A stretch of DNA of 64,000 nucleotides from Brachyspira hampsonii. Its GTDB lineage: Bacteria > Spirochaetota > Brachyspiria > Brachyspirales > Brachyspiraceae. The DNA is taken from assembly GCF_001746205.1 (NCBI RefSeq), contig NZ_MDCO01000006.1:62001-126000 (forward strand), written 5' to 3'. The position numbers and the translations under genes are program-made. A model generated the notes under the pieces. It saw nothing but the letters and a program-made list of their open reading frames with translations, did no database searches and had not been told where the DNA came from. Shown piece after piece: positions 52,768 to 62,282 of the stretch (positions are counted from its first letter, which is position 1; each line of letters opens with the position of its first letter).

Positions 52768-53613
52768 TCATAATTTTTTTACTTCTTCTATACTCAAGCC
52801 TGTTAATTTACAAATAAGATTAATGTCCATATTTTCTTTTTTCATATTTCTAGCTATAGATATTTGCTGTTCTTTTTTACCATCTTCAATACCTTTTACA
52901 CGCTCTTCATTAAGCATTAAGATATTAAAGTAATCTCTTTCATAATTACTATAACCATTATATAAATCATTGCTATTAACAAATTTATAATATTCATCAT
53001 ACACTTCTTTCATTATAGGATTTTTTTTCACTAATACTTTCATTATATCCTCCAATTTATTTTTTGCACTTAAAAATTTAAACCAATCTGATAAACCATC
53101 ATATAAACTATTATCATTTTTAAACTTCTTCAGTTCTAAAAAATGAATCTCTAAATGATTAGTCAATATATGATTAGTTTCTAATTCTTTTATGAAATAA
53201 CAGCTATGTGCTTTATCCGAATCTTTTATTAAATTAAAATCTAAAATATTAATACTTATAACAGGTGTCAGATCAGAATATAGATCTTTAGATTTTAAAT
53301 TTGAGAAATAATTTTTAGCCCAATAGTATAAACTTCTATATATAAAAGACTGATTACCTATTCTTTGTATCTCTATTAAAATAATATCTCCAGATTTTGT
53401 TTTTCCTTTTACATCTGTTATAGATTCTTTATCATTTATACTTTCTTTTAAATTAAAAGAATTTAATACTTCTATACTTTCAAAAGGTTCTTGATTAGCA
53501 TCTATTCTTACAGAATTAATCAAATTTTTTAAAATATGCTCATGTCCTTTTTTAGCAAACATATAACGCATAAAATAATCATTTAAAACATTAAAATCTT
53601 TATTAATTTTCAT
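52768..53613 (-). CDS. Rpn-family PD-(D/E)XK nuclease inside the Bmp operon
   Basis: 281 residues, paralogue of the gene at 11558-12418. NDYFMRYMFAKKGHEHILKN opens it; ITDVKGKTKSGDIILIEIQRI gives the Asp...Glu-x-Gln core; the end is MKKENMDINLICKLTGLSIE plus EVKKL. It lies 57 bases after the nucleoside transporter ATPase gene and 163 bases before the permease genes, on the same strand. Uninterrupted operons of this transporter are standard, so this looks like a cassette insertion. Catalytic residues seem intact. Possibly a mobile-nuclease or toxin-like gene. Confidence 0.82.
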   Translation of the reverse strand: MKINKDFNVLNDYFMRYMFAKKGHEHILKNLINSVRIDANQEPFESIEVLNSFNLKESINDKESITDVKGKTKSGDIILIEIQRIGNQSFIYRSLYYWAKNYFSNLKSKDLYSDLTPVISINILDFNLIKDSDKAHSCYFIKELETNHILTNHLEIHFLELKKFKNDNSLYDGLSDWFKFLSAKNKLEDIMKVLVKKNPIMKEVYDEYYKFVNSNDLYNGYSNYERDYFNILMLNEERVKGIEDGKKEQQISIARNMKKENMDINLICKLTGLSIEEVKKL

Positions 53614-53669
53614 AGTTCAATTCATAAAAAATATTAAAACCATTTACTATATATTATCAACCATAAACT

Positions 53670-55199
53670 TTAAGCACTCCTCTTAGAGCCAGCCATATAA
53701 AGACCAAGTTCATTAATAGTTAAATCTTTATTAAGAACATTAGCTACTATCTCACCTTCATATATAACTAATATTCTATCGCTTAAATTCATGACCTCAT
53801 CAAGCTCTAAAGATACAAGTAAAACAGCTTTTCCATTATCTCTTTGAGCAATTAATTCTTTATGTATATACTCTATAGCCCCAACATCAAGCCCCCTTGT
53901 AGGCTGAACCGCTATAAGTAAATCCGGGTTTCTGTCTATCTCTCTTGCTATAATTACCTTCTGCTGATTTCCTCCAGACATGCTTCTTGCTATAGTTTTA
54001 GAGCCTTCAGCACTTCTTATATCAAATCTTTTTATGAGTTCATCAGCATAATTGTCTATTTCTTTAAACTTTAAAAATCCATTTTTTTGAAATTTATCTG
54101 TAAAATATGTCTGAAGTATAGTATTTTCTGCCAGAGTATAATCAAGCACAAGTCCATGTTTATGCCTGTCCTCTGGAATATGACCTATTCCGCTTAAAGT
54201 TTTATTTCTTATAGATAAATTAGTTATGTCTTTGCCGTTTAAATGAATGCTTCCGCTTGACATCTCTATAAGACCTGTAAGAGCATATATGAGTTCGCTT
54301 TGTCCGTTTCCGTCAATACCCGCAATGCATACTATCTCTCCTGCACGAACATCAAAAGAAACATTTTTAACTATGTTTTTTTCACTATGAGGAGATTTAA
54401 CATTGAGTTCTTTTACTGATAATATTATATCTTTAGGTTTAGCCTCAGTTTTCTCTACTACTAAAGATACCTTTCTTCCAACCATCATTTCTGACATCTC
54501 TTCTTTAGTAGTGCTTTTTACATCAATAGTTCCTATATATTTACCCTTACGAAGAACAGAACACCTGTCAGCAACTTCTTTAATTTCATTTAATTTATGA
54601 GTTATAAAAAGAATAGATTTTCCTTCTTTTACCAAAGACTTCATTATTTTCATAAGCTCATCTATTTCGTTAGGAGTAAGTACAGCGGTAGGCTCATCAA
54701 AAATAAGTATATTATTATTTTTATAGAGCATTTTTAAAATTTCTACTCTCTGCTGCATACCTACAGTTAAATCGCTTATTAAAGAATCAGGATAAATTTC
54801 AAGCCCATAAGTTTTACTTAATTCCATTACTTTCTTTCTTGCATCATCAACCTGAAGTATTCCGTTTTTAACTGTTTCCACTCCAAGCATAATATTTTCT
54901 AAAGCAGTAAAATTATGAACTAATTTGAAATGCTGATGCACCATTCCGATTCCCAAAGCATTTGCCGTATTAGGATTATCAATATTTACTTCTTTGCCAT
55001 TAACTTTAATAATTCCTTCCTCCTGTTTATAAAGTCCAAAAAGAACACTCATTAAAGTAGATTTACCGGCTCCGTTTTCTCCAAGCAAAGCATGTATTTC
55101 ACCTCGTTTTAATTGTATAGTAATATTGTCATTTGCTATTATACCTTTAAAGCGTTTGGTTATATTAAGCATTTCAACTACATATTCTGAATTTTCCAT
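53670..55199 (-). CDS. Nucleoside ABC transporter ATP-binding protein (YufO/NupA type)
   Basis: 509 residues from the ATG at 55199 (MENSEYVVEMLNITKRFKGI), which AGGAA precedes by 7 bases; the frame continues upstream without a supported start. Two ABC domains: the first has HALLGENGAGKSTLMSVL, LTVGMQQRVEILKML and ILIFDEPTAVLTPNE; the second has VCIAGIDGNGQSELIYALTG, ARSMSGGNQQKVIIAREIDR and LIAVQPTRGLDVGAIEYI, with a degenerate Walker A, as usual for the RbsA-like family. Follows bmpA, with a hairpin terminator in the gap. Confidence 0.94.
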   Translation of the reverse strand: MENSEYVVEMLNITKRFKGIIANDNITIQLKRGEIHALLGENGAGKSTLMSVLFGLYKQEEGIIKVNGKEVNIDNPNTANALGIGMVHQHFKLVHNFTALENIMLGVETVKNGILQVDDARKKVMELSKTYGLEIYPDSLISDLTVGMQQRVEILKMLYKNNNILIFDEPTAVLTPNEIDELMKIMKSLVKEGKSILFITHKLNEIKEVADRCSVLRKGKYIGTIDVKSTTKEEMSEMMVGRKVSLVVEKTEAKPKDIILSVKELNVKSPHSEKNIVKNVSFDVRAGEIVCIAGIDGNGQSELIYALTGLIEMSSGSIHLNGKDITNLSIRNKTLSGIGHIPEDRHKHGLVLDYTLAENTILQTYFTDKFQKNGFLKFKEIDNYADELIKRFDIRSAEGSKTIARSMSGGNQQKVIIAREIDRNPDLLIAVQPTRGLDVGAIEYIHKELIAQRDNGKAVLLVSLELDEVMNLSDRILVIYEGEIVANVLNKDLTINELGLYMAGSKRSA

Positions 55200-55297
55200 T
55201 ATATTTCCTATTATATTTTCTATATAACTATTTAAAAACAATTATATATAAAATATAGTTCAATGATTTTAAATTGTCAAATATTTATAAAAAAAAT

Positions 55298-55327
55298 AGA
55301 GATACCAGATATGAAGCTGATATCTCT
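55298..55327 (-). terminator. Hairpin terminator between bmpA and the ATPase gene
   Basis: AGAGATACCAG (55298-55308) pairs with CTGATATCTCT (55317-55327) with one G-U pair, and on the minus strand ATTTTTTTTATA follows. It lies 24 bases after the bmpA stop, 99 bases before the ATPase start. It should let most transcripts end after bmpA, giving excess lipoprotein over ATPase. Confidence 0.8.
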
Positions 55328-55350
55328 TAATATTTTAATAATTAATACTT

Positions 55351-56427
55351 TTATTGTATCAAATTAACTTTAACTATGTCTAAAGGCAGTTCATTAACAT
55401 CTTTAGCATCTTTATCAGTAAGAACTTTTATTTCACCCATATTAAGTTTCTGATATATTGTATCATAATCATTTTGAGTGAATTTTTGGAATTTGGAAGT
55501 AGCCATAGGAAGACCTATACCATTAACTTTAGCATCAAGCACAACAGATTGTCCTCCCGGGAATTTAGCATTATAAAAATCATCTATAGCATTATAAACA
55601 GATTCTCCAAGCATTTTCATAGCAGAAGTAATAACAGTAGGAGATTCAGCACTTTGATCTATATCAACACCTATAACTAATCCATTATTTTGTTCAGCAG
55701 CACTCATAACAGAGTTTCCAGCTCCTCCTGCAGGAGCAAATATTACCTGTACGCCGCTTTGATACCAAGAAGTAGCTAAAGTCTGATTCTCAGGAGTAGC
55801 ATTGAAGTTTCCTATATATGTATAATTTATTTTTATACTTTCTACAGGCATATTCATTTCTTTAGCGGCATAATTAGCTCCTTGTACGAATCCGTAACCA
55901 AATCTTATAACAGCAGGAACAGCCATACCTGCCATAACGCCTAAATTAGTATAGCCTTCTTTTACTATAGCGTACCCTGCTAAAAATCCAGCTTGCTCTT
56001 CAGCATAAAGTACAGAATAAACATTTGTTTCTATTCTAAAATCAGTATAAGTTCCGTCCTGAGGAGTACCATCTAAAAGCACAAAACTTACACCTGGATG
56101 AGTATCCTGAGCTCTGTATACAGCAGGTTCAAATAAAAATCCTGGAGTTACTACCAATTTAGCACCGGCAGATACTGCTAAATCTATAGCATCAACATAA
56201 GCATCAGTAGTTTTTTGAGCAGGCTGATAGTATTTATGAGATATAGATTTTTCCTGAGCATATTTTGTTAAGCCTTCCCAAGCTCCTTGATTGAAGGATC
56301 TGTCATCTATAGTACCTACATCTGTTATTAATGCTAGTTCATATCCTCCAGATTTTTTTTCTCCTCCGCATGAAATCATGAGAAGAAAACTCATTAATGT
56401 AATGATTGAGATAAGAATTTTTTTCAT
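55351..56427 (-). CDS. BMP-family nucleoside-binding lipoprotein
   Basis: 358 residues. Lipoprotein signal MKKILISIITLMSFLLMISC with lipobox. The mature protein has the BMP/PnrA family motifs LITDVGTIDDRSFNQGAWEG, QPAQKTTDAYVDAIDLAVSA, AGFLAGYAIVKEG, FAPAGGAGNSVMSAAEQNN and VIGVDIDQSAESPTVITSAM. It binds purine nucleosides at the outer face and hands them to the permeases. First gene of the operon. A truncated second copy lies 70 bases upstream (56498-56882). Confidence 0.94.
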   Translation of the reverse strand: MKKILISIITLMSFLLMISCGGEKKSGGYELALITDVGTIDDRSFNQGAWEGLTKYAQEKSISHKYYQPAQKTTDAYVDAIDLAVSAGAKLVVTPGFLFEPAVYRAQDTHPGVSFVLLDGTPQDGTYTDFRIETNVYSVLYAEEQAGFLAGYAIVKEGYTNLGVMAGMAVPAVIRFGYGFVQGANYAAKEMNMPVESIKINYTYIGNFNATPENQTLATSWYQSGVQVIFAPAGGAGNSVMSAAEQNNGLVIGVDIDQSAESPTVITSAMKMLGESVYNAIDDFYNAKFPGGQSVVLDAKVNGIGLPMATSKFQKFTQNDYDTIYQKLNMGEIKVLTDKDAKDVNELPLDIVKVNLIQ

Positions 56428-56497
56428 AATTTAATGTCTCCTGTATTTATAATATGTTTATTTGCTAAAAATTATTAAAGCCATATATAATTAATAT

Positions 56498-56882
56498 TTA
56501 TTTTATATAATTTATTTTTATTATATTTAAAGGTAAATCTTCTACTGTTTGTGCATCTGTATCTTTTAATATTTTTATACTGCCGTTTGAAAGCAGATAA
56601 TATATTGTATCATAATCATTTTGAGTGAATTTTTGGAATTTAGAAGTAGCCATAGGAAGACCTATACCTTTAATTTTAGCATCAAGCACAACAGATTGTC
56701 CGCTCGGGAATTTGCCATTATAAAAAGAATCAACAGCATTATAAACAGACTCTCTTATTAATTTCATAGCAGAAGTTATAACAGAAGGAGATTCAAAACT
56801 CTGATCAACATCAACACCTATAACTAATCCATTATTTTGTTCAGCGGCACTCATAACAGAGTTTCCAGCTCCTCCTGCAGGA
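56498..56882 (-). pseudogene. Truncated second copy of the BMP lipoprotein (C-terminal third)
   Basis: In frame it encodes PAGGAGNSVMSAAEQNNGLV through FTQNDYDTIYYLLSNG and ends LNIIKINYIK, closely similar to residues 232-358 of the intact gene beside it. Everything before PAGGAGN is missing. Upstream, the frame continues into a 34-base inverted copy from the DUF285 gene to the right, and then through antisense DNA of another fragment. So there is no natural start, signal peptide or lipobox. The copy is not expected to make a working binding protein. Confidence 0.8.
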
Positions 56883-57231
56883 ATAAGACTTGTATCAATA
56901 TCACTAAGTTTGATGCTGATGTTGATTCCAATACTGATTTTCATGACAGAGTAAAAATTGATATTTATTTTGATAATGAAAATGGTGAAGAGGTGAGTAA
57001 AAGATTTGTTTATACTTTGTTAGTATTAATGATTTGGGATTTTAGACTTACAGATTTATTTTAATTTTTAATATGATATAGTGGGTATAATACTTTTACC
57101 CTGCTCAAAAATAATAATTAATACTTGGATAAATTTATGAAAAAGTATAAACCAACAACAAAAACAGAATTAAAAAAATTAGTATTCACCAACAACGGCA
57201 TCAAACTTAGTGATATTGATACAAGTCTTAT
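56883..57231. repeat. Perfect 34-bp inverted repeat flanking 281 bases
   Basis: Arms at 56883-56916 and 57198-57231 are exact reverse complements. The right arm encodes IKLSDIDTSL within the first DUF285 gene (codons 21-32). The left arm, read on the minus strand, encodes the same words in frame with the bmpA fragment. The segment between holds a C-terminal fragment of a DUF285-family gene and the start of the first intact one. The left junctions show short shared words (GATGC; GCTCCTCCTGCAGGA), typical of illegitimate recombination. Confidence 0.85.
56912..57064 (+). pseudogene. C-terminal fragment of a lost DUF285-family gene
   Basis: A plus-strand run of 50 codons and stop encoding DADVDSNTDFHDRVKIDIYF, then DNENGEEVSKRFVYTLLVLM and IWDFRLTDLF. 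This is nearly identical to the end of the gene at 59831-62239 (same words up to the last residue), so a further family member once stood here and all but its end was deleted. Its first bases overlap the left arm of the 34-bp inverted repeat. Confidence 0.85.
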
Positions 57232-59719
57232 CACAGATATGAGTGAACTTTTTAATGAAAGTGAAAGAAAAGATTTCGATGGCATAGAAGAGTGGGATAC
57301 TTCTAATGTTGAGGATATGTCTTATATGTTTGCATGTATGGACTACAATGTTTTAGGAAAATACTCAAATACAGAGTTTAATCAGCCTTTAAATAATTGG
57401 AATGTATCTAAAGTGAAAAACATGAATAATATGTTTGCTTATTGTTCATATTTTAATCAGCCTTTGAATAAATGGGATGTTTCAAATGTGGAAAATATGT
57501 CTTGCATGTTTTTGGGTGCGAAAAAGTTTAATCAGCCTTTAAATGATTGGAATGTATCTAAAGTGAAAGATATGAGCGATATGTTTCATAGATGTGAAGC
57601 ATTTAATAGGCCTTTGGACAAATGGGATGTTTCTAATGTTACAGATATGTCTAATATGTTTAATGTGGCTAAAAAGTTTAATCAGCCTTTAAATAATTGG
57701 AATGTATCTAATGTTGAAGATTTATCAAACACATTTCGTTATTGTAAAGCTTTTGATCAGCCTCTTAATGATTGGGACGTATCTAATGTGAAAAATATGG
57801 AAGGTATATTTGAGGAATGTGAAATTTTTAATCAGCCTTTAGATAAATGGGATACTTCTCATGTTGAAAGTATGGAAAATGCATTTAAAGCATGCGGTAA
57901 ATTTAATCAGCCTTTAAATAGCTGGAATATGTCTAAAGTAACAAATATAGAGCGTATGTTTGCTTTTACAAAAGAATTTAATCAGCCTCTTGATAAATGG
58001 GATACAAAAAACGTCATTAGCGTAATGTTGTTGTTTACATATGCACACAAGTTTGATCATTATGAATCTTTAGCAAATTGGAATTTAGACAGTTTACAAG
58101 CTATAGGTTTAATTTGTGATGATGAGGATAAATTACCTATAAGACTTCAAGTATATAGGCAGGCATTTTTTCCTAAGGACGATATTATAAGTATAACAAA
58201 ATTTAATGTTAAAGAAATATATGAGCTTATTGCAGATGATAAAAATAAAAAAGTTGTAAGATTAAGAAAAAGACTTGAAAGTGATTTCTCATCAGAGCTT
58301 TCATTTGTTACAAATGATTATAATTTCAAAACTATAGAAAAATCAGAAAAGTATGCTGAAAGAAATTACAATGCTAAAAAATATGATAAGAAACTTGAGT
58401 TTATAAAGGATTGCCATGTTCTAGTAAAAGATAAATCAAGAGAAGTAAATATCAATCTCATAAAGTATATATATTCAGAATATTTGTCTTTAAAGAAAAC
58501 TATTAAAAAATTAGAAAAAATTGATAATATGGTTAATTTACTTGATTTAAAATCATTTGTGAATTTTACCAAAGAGATTTATTTAAAAAATCAAGATGAA
58601 GTTATCACTGCTTTTGTTTATGCTATGTACGGAGGAGATGAAGCTTTAAAGAAAATATCAGAATTAATGTATACTATTAAATCAAAAAATCTCCTTACAA
58701 TGATAAGCTTTAATATAGAAAGCAGATATGCTCAGAGTTTATTATATAAAATATATATAAATTCAGCTAAAAGTGCAATTCGTAAAGAAGCAGTAGAAAT
58801 GATTAATGAGTTACTTGAAAAAATTAATATAGGTTATACTGAATTTAGATTAAGATGTATGCCTAATTTGGGATTCAATTCTAAATGTGAAAAAGAGTTG
58901 AATGAAGATTATAAATTAATTGTCAATAATGATTATACTTTGAGCTTTTTTGATATAAAAAATAATGAAGAATTAAAAAAGGTTCTTCAAAACTTTGATG
59001 AAAAATTAAAAGAAGAAATAAAAGAATTAGGAAAAGAAGTAGATAAGTTTATTAATCATAGCTCACATATTTTAAGTATTATGCTGATAAACGGTGATAT
59101 ATTTAGCTATGATTTATTTAAAGAAGTATTTATTGATAATTATTTAATGAATAAATATGCTTCATCTTTAATATGGAATTTATGCGACAAAGATAAAAAT
59201 TTTATAACAACTTTTAGATATTCAAGTAATGGAAGCTATTTCAATTGTGAGAATGAAGAAGTAAAAATTAATTCTGATAATTTTATAAGTTTGGCAAGTC
59301 CTATAGAAATAGATTATGATACTATAAATAAATGGCGAAAACAGCTTGAAGATTTCCAATTATCACAGCCTATAAATCAATTAACAGTTATAAAATTAGA
59401 TAAAGATAATTTGAAAAAAGAAATAAAGAAAATAAAAAATATAGACACAAGCTACGGAGCTTTTAAATTCTTTGCTAAAAAATATGAAATGCATACCAAT
59501 GATGCATTAGAAAATAATGTAACATATACATTTACATCAAATGATGGAGATATTTTTACAATGTCTGCAAAAGTTGATGAGGATATAGAATATGATGATT
59601 TAGTAAATATTACTATTGATTTTAAAAAAGCTAAAAATAAAAAAGAAATAAGTAAAAGATTTGTTTATACATTTTTAGTATTTATCATTTTGGATTTTAG
59701 ACTTACAGATTTATTTTAA
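57137..59719 (+). CDS. DUF285 (BspA-like) repeat protein with DUF4132-like C-terminal region, copy 1
   Basis: 860 residues from the ATG at 57137 (MKKYKPTTKTELKKLVF); the frame's upstream TTG is not needed and the same opening recurs in the next three genes. No signal peptide. Residues 45-325 hold nine 25-residue repeats of type FNQPLNxWxVSxVxxMxxMF, then a cap FDHYESLANWNLDSL. A helical middle follows. The last 260 residues contain KYASSLIWNLCDKDKNFITT, LASPIEIDYDTINKWRKQLE and FQLSQPINQLTVIKLD, a pattern similar to DUF4132 (MolR-like) proteins. It ends with a conserved RFVYTFLVFIILDFRLTDLF. Its function is unknown; the 34-bp inverted repeat lies in its first codons. Confidence 0.82.
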   Translation: MKKYKPTTKTELKKLVFTNNGIKLSDIDTSLITDMSELFNESERKDFDGIEEWDTSNVEDMSYMFACMDYNVLGKYSNTEFNQPLNNWNVSKVKNMNNMFAYCSYFNQPLNKWDVSNVENMSCMFLGAKKFNQPLNDWNVSKVKDMSDMFHRCEAFNRPLDKWDVSNVTDMSNMFNVAKKFNQPLNNWNVSNVEDLSNTFRYCKAFDQPLNDWDVSNVKNMEGIFEECEIFNQPLDKWDTSHVESMENAFKACGKFNQPLNSWNMSKVTNIERMFAFTKEFNQPLDKWDTKNVISVMLLFTYAHKFDHYESLANWNLDSLQAIGLICDDEDKLPIRLQVYRQAFFPKDDIISITKFNVKEIYELIADDKNKKVVRLRKRLESDFSSELSFVTNDYNFKTIEKSEKYAERNYNAKKYDKKLEFIKDCHVLVKDKSREVNINLIKYIYSEYLSLKKTIKKLEKIDNMVNLLDLKSFVNFTKEIYLKNQDEVITAFVYAMYGGDEALKKISELMYTIKSKNLLTMISFNIESRYAQSLLYKIYINSAKSAIRKEAVEMINELLEKINIGYTEFRLRCMPNLGFNSKCEKELNEDYKLIVNNDYTLSFFDIKNNEELKKVLQNFDEKLKEEIKELGKEVDKFINHSSHILSIMLINGDIFSYDLFKEVFIDNYLMNKYASSLIWNLCDKDKNFITTFRYSSNGSYFNCENEEVKINSDNFISLASPIEIDYDTINKWRKQLEDFQLSQPINQLTVIKLDKDNLKKEIKKIKNIDTSYGAFKFFAKKYEMHTNDALENNVTYTFTSNDGDIFTMSAKVDEDIEYDDLVNITIDFKKAKNKKEISKRFVYTFLVFIILDFRLTDLF

Positions 59720-59830
59720 TTATAATAAATAATTTTAATATACATGGCAGACATCATAGTTTTGTGTCTTCTATAAAGATATAATTGATTTTCATAATTT
59801 TATATCCATTATTGAAATTAGGAGGAATTG

Positions 59831-62239
59831 ATGAATAAACATAAACCAGCAACAAAAGAAGAACTTAAAAAATTAGTATTTACTGACGGTATAAAACTTA
59901 GCGATGTAGATACAAGCCTTATTACAGATATGAGTGAACTTTTTCAGAAAAGTGAAAGAAAAGATTTTGAAGGCATAGAGGATTGGGATACTTCTAATGT
60001 TGAGAATATGTCTTGGATGTTTAGAGAGTGTTTAAGTTTTAATCAGCCTTTAGATAAATGGGATACTTCTAATGTTACAAATATGAGCGGTATGTTTAGT
60101 CTTGCTAAAACTTTTAATCAGAATATAAATAATTGGAATGTTAGTAAAGTTGAAGATATGAGTTATATGTTTAATGCATGTGATTCTTTTAATCAGCCTC
60201 TTAATGATTGGGATGTATCCAATGTAAAAACTATGGAGGCTATGTTTCATTCTGCCATTTCTTTTAATCAGCCTTTAGATAAATGGAATACTTCAAAAGT
60301 TGAAAACATGCATGATATGTTTTGCCGATGTAAACAATTTAATCAGCCTTTAAATAGCTGGAATGTATCTAATGTAAAAACTATGGAATCTATGTTTTAT
60401 TCTGCCGATTCTTTTAATCAGCCCTTAGATAAATGGAATACAAAAAAATTAAGTAAAATGTACTCAATGTTTAAATATACTGACAGATATGACTCTTATG
60501 ATTCATTAGCAAATTGGGATTTAAGTAAAGTATCAGATATTAGTGATTTCTGTTCTAACTATGAAAGATTCTATGAAAAATTGCCTTTAAGACTTAGAGT
60601 ATATATGCAGGCATTTTATGGTTCTCACAAAGTTTATGTACCTATAGAAAATAGTGATAAAGAATATGATGATGATTTTATATCAGAAGAATATGATTTA
60701 GTATCAAGAGATTATATAACTATCACAAAAGAAAATGTTAAAGAAGTATATAATGCAATATCAAAAGATACAAATAAAAAAGTTATGGCATTAAAAAAGA
60801 AATTAGAAACAGAGTTTAGTAAAGAACTTTCATCTGTTACTGATGATTATAATTTCAAAACTATAGAAGAAGCAGAAAAGTATGTTGAAGATAATTATAA
60901 TAAAAAAGATGATAAGAAAGTAAGTTTTATAAATAATAATTATAAGGTTTTGATAAAGGATAAATCAAGAGAAGTTGAAAATAAAGTTTTAAAATATATA
61001 TATTTAGAGTATTTGGTTCTTAAAAGAGATATTAAGAGATTAAGCCAAATCGATAATATAGTTAATTTACTTGATAAAGAATCATTCATAGAGTTTATCA
61101 AAAATATTTATAATGAAACCAATAAAGAAACGGCAGCTTTTATTTATTGTTTATACGGAGGATATGAGGCTATAAAAAATATATATAAAAAAGAAAAAGA
61201 TACTAAACTTTCACTTTTAATAATTAAATTAAATATAGAAAGTAAATATGCACTTAGAATATTATATGAAATATATTCAAGTACAAAAAAATCTGAAGTC
61301 CGTTATGAAGCTTATAATCTAATTGAGGAAGTGATGAAAAAAATGAATATTAGCTATGAGGAGTTTGAATTAAGATTTTCTCCTGATTTCAGCTTTAATT
61401 CTCAAGGTGAGAGACTATTAAATGAAGATTATAAATTAATTTTGAATAGTGATTATTCTTTGAGTTTATTTGATATAAAAAATAATAAAGAGTTAAAAAA
61501 GATTCCTCAAAACTTTGATGAAGATTTAAAAGATGAAATAACAAAATTAAGAAAAAAAATTCCTTCTTTTATGAAAGATACTTCTTCTCTTTTGGCTGTT
61601 TTATTAGCAAGCGGAGAGAAATATAGTTATGATGTATTCAAAGATATTTTTATTGATAATGCTATGATGAATAGATTTGCTTCATCTTTGATATGGAATT
61701 TATATGATAATAACGATAATTTTATAACTACTTTTAGATATTCAGGCGATGGAGGTTATTCAAACTGTGAAGATGAAGAATTAAAAATTGATGATAATAC
61801 TTTTATAGGTTTGGCAAGCCCTGTAGAAATGGACGATGACACTATAAATAAATGGAGAAAGCAGCTTGAAGATTATGAAATAGCACAGCCTTTACAGCAA
61901 TTAACTATTATAAAATTAGATAAAGATAATTTGAAAAGTGAAATAGAAAAAATAGATAATTTAGAAATAGCCTATGGTACTTTTAAGGCTTTTGGTGCAA
62001 GATATGAAATGTATTCTGAGTATATAGGATACGATGTTGTTGAAAGTTATTCATTAAAATCAAAGAATGGCGATACTTTTACTATAGATGCTGATGTTGA
62101 TTCTAATACTGATTTTCATGACAGAGTAAAAATTAATATTTATTTTGATAATGAAAATGGAGAAGAAGTAAGTAAAAGATTTATTTATACTTTATTGGTA
62201 TTAATGATTTGGGATTTTAGACTTACAGATTTATTTTGA
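59831..62239 (+). CDS. DUF285 (BspA-like) repeat protein with DUF4132-like C-terminal region, copy 2
   Basis: 802 residues from the ATG at 59831, after GGAGG 5 bases upstream. Six 25-residue DUF285 repeats at about residues 70-215, cap YDSYDSLANWDLSKV, then a helical region with extra residues (SDKEYDDDFISEEYDLVSRD) and the same C-terminal region as copy 1: NRFASSLIWNLYDNNDNFIT, LASPVEMDDDTINKWRKQLE, DYEIAQPLQQLTIIKLD. Ends KRFIYTLLVLMIWDFRLTDL plus F. Its last 50 codons closely match the fragment at 56912-57064. It lacks a signal peptide. Confidence 0.84.
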   Translation: MNKHKPATKEELKKLVFTDGIKLSDVDTSLITDMSELFQKSERKDFEGIEDWDTSNVENMSWMFRECLSFNQPLDKWDTSNVTNMSGMFSLAKTFNQNINNWNVSKVEDMSYMFNACDSFNQPLNDWDVSNVKTMEAMFHSAISFNQPLDKWNTSKVENMHDMFCRCKQFNQPLNSWNVSNVKTMESMFYSADSFNQPLDKWNTKKLSKMYSMFKYTDRYDSYDSLANWDLSKVSDISDFCSNYERFYEKLPLRLRVYMQAFYGSHKVYVPIENSDKEYDDDFISEEYDLVSRDYITITKENVKEVYNAISKDTNKKVMALKKKLETEFSKELSSVTDDYNFKTIEEAEKYVEDNYNKKDDKKVSFINNNYKVLIKDKSREVENKVLKYIYLEYLVLKRDIKRLSQIDNIVNLLDKESFIEFIKNIYNETNKETAAFIYCLYGGYEAIKNIYKKEKDTKLSLLIIKLNIESKYALRILYEIYSSTKKSEVRYEAYNLIEEVMKKMNISYEEFELRFSPDFSFNSQGERLLNEDYKLILNSDYSLSLFDIKNNKELKKIPQNFDEDLKDEITKLRKKIPSFMKDTSSLLAVLLASGEKYSYDVFKDIFIDNAMMNRFASSLIWNLYDNNDNFITTFRYSGDGGYSNCEDEELKIDDNTFIGLASPVEMDDDTINKWRKQLEDYEIAQPLQQLTIIKLDKDNLKSEIEKIDNLEIAYGTFKAFGARYEMYSEYIGYDVVESYSLKSKNGDTFTIDADVDSNTDFHDRVKINIYFDNENGEEVSKRFIYTLLVLMIWDFRLTDLF

Positions 62240-62282
62240 TTATAATAAATAATTTTTTAATTTATAATTAGGATATGATATT

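Noticed and set aside
56883-56944. N-terminal part of the minus-strand frame over the bmpA fragment as a real protein start
   Set aside because: These codons are the inverted DUF285 copy plus antisense of a DUF285 C-terminal fragment. There is no ribosome site or signal peptide.
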